From assembly GCF_034321785.1 (NCBI RefSeq), contig NZ_JAXLPB010000001.1:1-64000 (forward strand): a stretch of 64,000 bases of DNA, given 5' to 3'. Position 1 is the stretch's first letter, and every line of letters starts with the position of its first letter. The notes beneath the pieces are model-generated. The model saw only the letters and a program-made list of their open reading frames with translations, was not told the DNA's origin and searched no databases. Made by a program: the position numbers and the translations under genes. Below, piece after piece: positions 63,733-64,000 of the stretch. The DNA is from Fulvimarina uroteuthidis. GTDB taxonomy: Bacteria > Pseudomonadota > Alphaproteobacteria > Rhizobiales > Rhizobiaceae.

Positions 63733-64000
63733 ATGAGCCCGCTTGAACAGAGCGTCGACGATGCCCTGACGCACGTTGTTGTCCTGATGCTGGCGCTCAT
63801 GAGTGTCCTCTTCATCGCGATCATCTCGCTGAGCCAATATCAGACAGCCAGGGCCCAACACAGAGAAGCCCAACTCGCCAAGTCGACACTCGACGTCCGC
63901 GGCGACCTTATTGGCGGACTGGCTTACGACTATTCGACCTGGGAAGACCTGGTCGAGAAACTCGTAGCCGGGAGAGATTTCGATTGGGCCGACGAGAATG
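63733..64000 (+). CDS. CHASE4-domain signalling protein, N-terminal fragment
   Basis: The first 89 residues of a gene cut by the window end. After a short acidic start a long hydrophobic segment (VVVLMLALMSVLFIAIISL) is the first membrane anchor. DYSTWEDLVEKL and DFDWADEN match the CHASE4 extracellular sensor domain (WD.....D.DWxxxN). CHASE4 usually precedes GGDEF and/or EAL domains, so c-di-GMP signalling is likely, but the output domain is outside the window. It is divergent from the SDR gene. Confidence 0.75.
   Translation, partial: MSPLEQSVDDALTHVVVLMLALMSVLFIAIISLSQYQTARAQHREAQLAKSTLDVRGDLIGGLAYDYSTWEDLVEKLVAGRDFDWADEN

Overview
The window is GC-rich, densely coding DNA from an alphaproteobacterium, most likely of the order Hyphomicrobiales (Rhizobiales). 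The evidence is the combination of a complete N-acetylglutaminylglutamine amide (NAGGN) osmolyte operon, an lsrB/vtlR-type LysR gene directly after trxB, a carB-greA-lpcC block, ALA synthase (C4 haem pathway), an HWE-type histidine kinase, a B12-dependent ribonucleotide reductase and an NAD-linked molybdenum formate dehydrogenase. The family cannot be fixed from sequence alone; Aurantimonadaceae-like is a guess. No IS element, integrase, CRISPR array, rRNA or tRNA gene was found. This looks like ordinary chromosome with a few lineage-specific islets.

Layout. 0-6 kb: end of hemA, an AbrB-family membrane protein, an aminotransferase, wrbA, a CinA-like MoCF-domain protein, gpt and an HWE histidine kinase. 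6-10.5 kb: nrdJ, with a well-formed NrdR-box pair and a structured leader. 10.5-14.3 kb: an outer-membrane protein, a diguanylate cyclase, and a gene-poor stretch with a small HTH gene and paired operator-like repeats. 14.3-20.3 kb: carB, greA, lpcC and a GT25 glycosyltransferase (LPS core). 20.3-23.4 kb: two tandem trkH paralogues. 23.5-26.5 kb: trxB, lsrB and a metallophosphoesterase. 26.5-32.6 kb: an accessory-looking run of small secreted proteins, two of them acidic paralogues built on three 'IVPG' repeats, mixed with an EamA transporter and a methyltransferase. 32.6-37.3 kb: pcp, a cold-shock gene, a 31-residue membrane peptide, gph, a MaoC dehydratase and an MDR oxidoreductase. 37.4-42.6 kb: the NAGGN operon. 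42.9-45.5 kb: two overlapping CNNM/HlyC-type genes. 45.7-53.2 kb: fdsG-fdsB-fdsA-fdhD-fdsD and a LysR gene with an LTTR-type operator. 53.3-64 kb: two aminotransferases, a GST, a small hypothetical protein, MscS, sodC, a DUF1499 protein, an alpha/beta hydrolase, a PhrB-type iron-sulfur photolyase, an atypical SDR and the start of a CHASE4 signalling protein.

How the genes fit together. Several blocks deal with osmotic and ionic stress (NAGGN synthesis and turnover, two TrkH K+ channels, MscS). Others handle redox or oxidative stress and damage (trxB-lsrB, sodC, wrbA, photolyase). Formate oxidation to NADH forms a self-contained regulated unit. The best candidates for undescribed biology are the IVPG-repeat secreted protein islet, the paired GCAC-N3-GTGC sites next to the small HTH gene, the long palindrome ahead of trxB, and a trkH copy that has lost its ATG and has an ATT codon at ideal distance from a strong ribosome-binding site.
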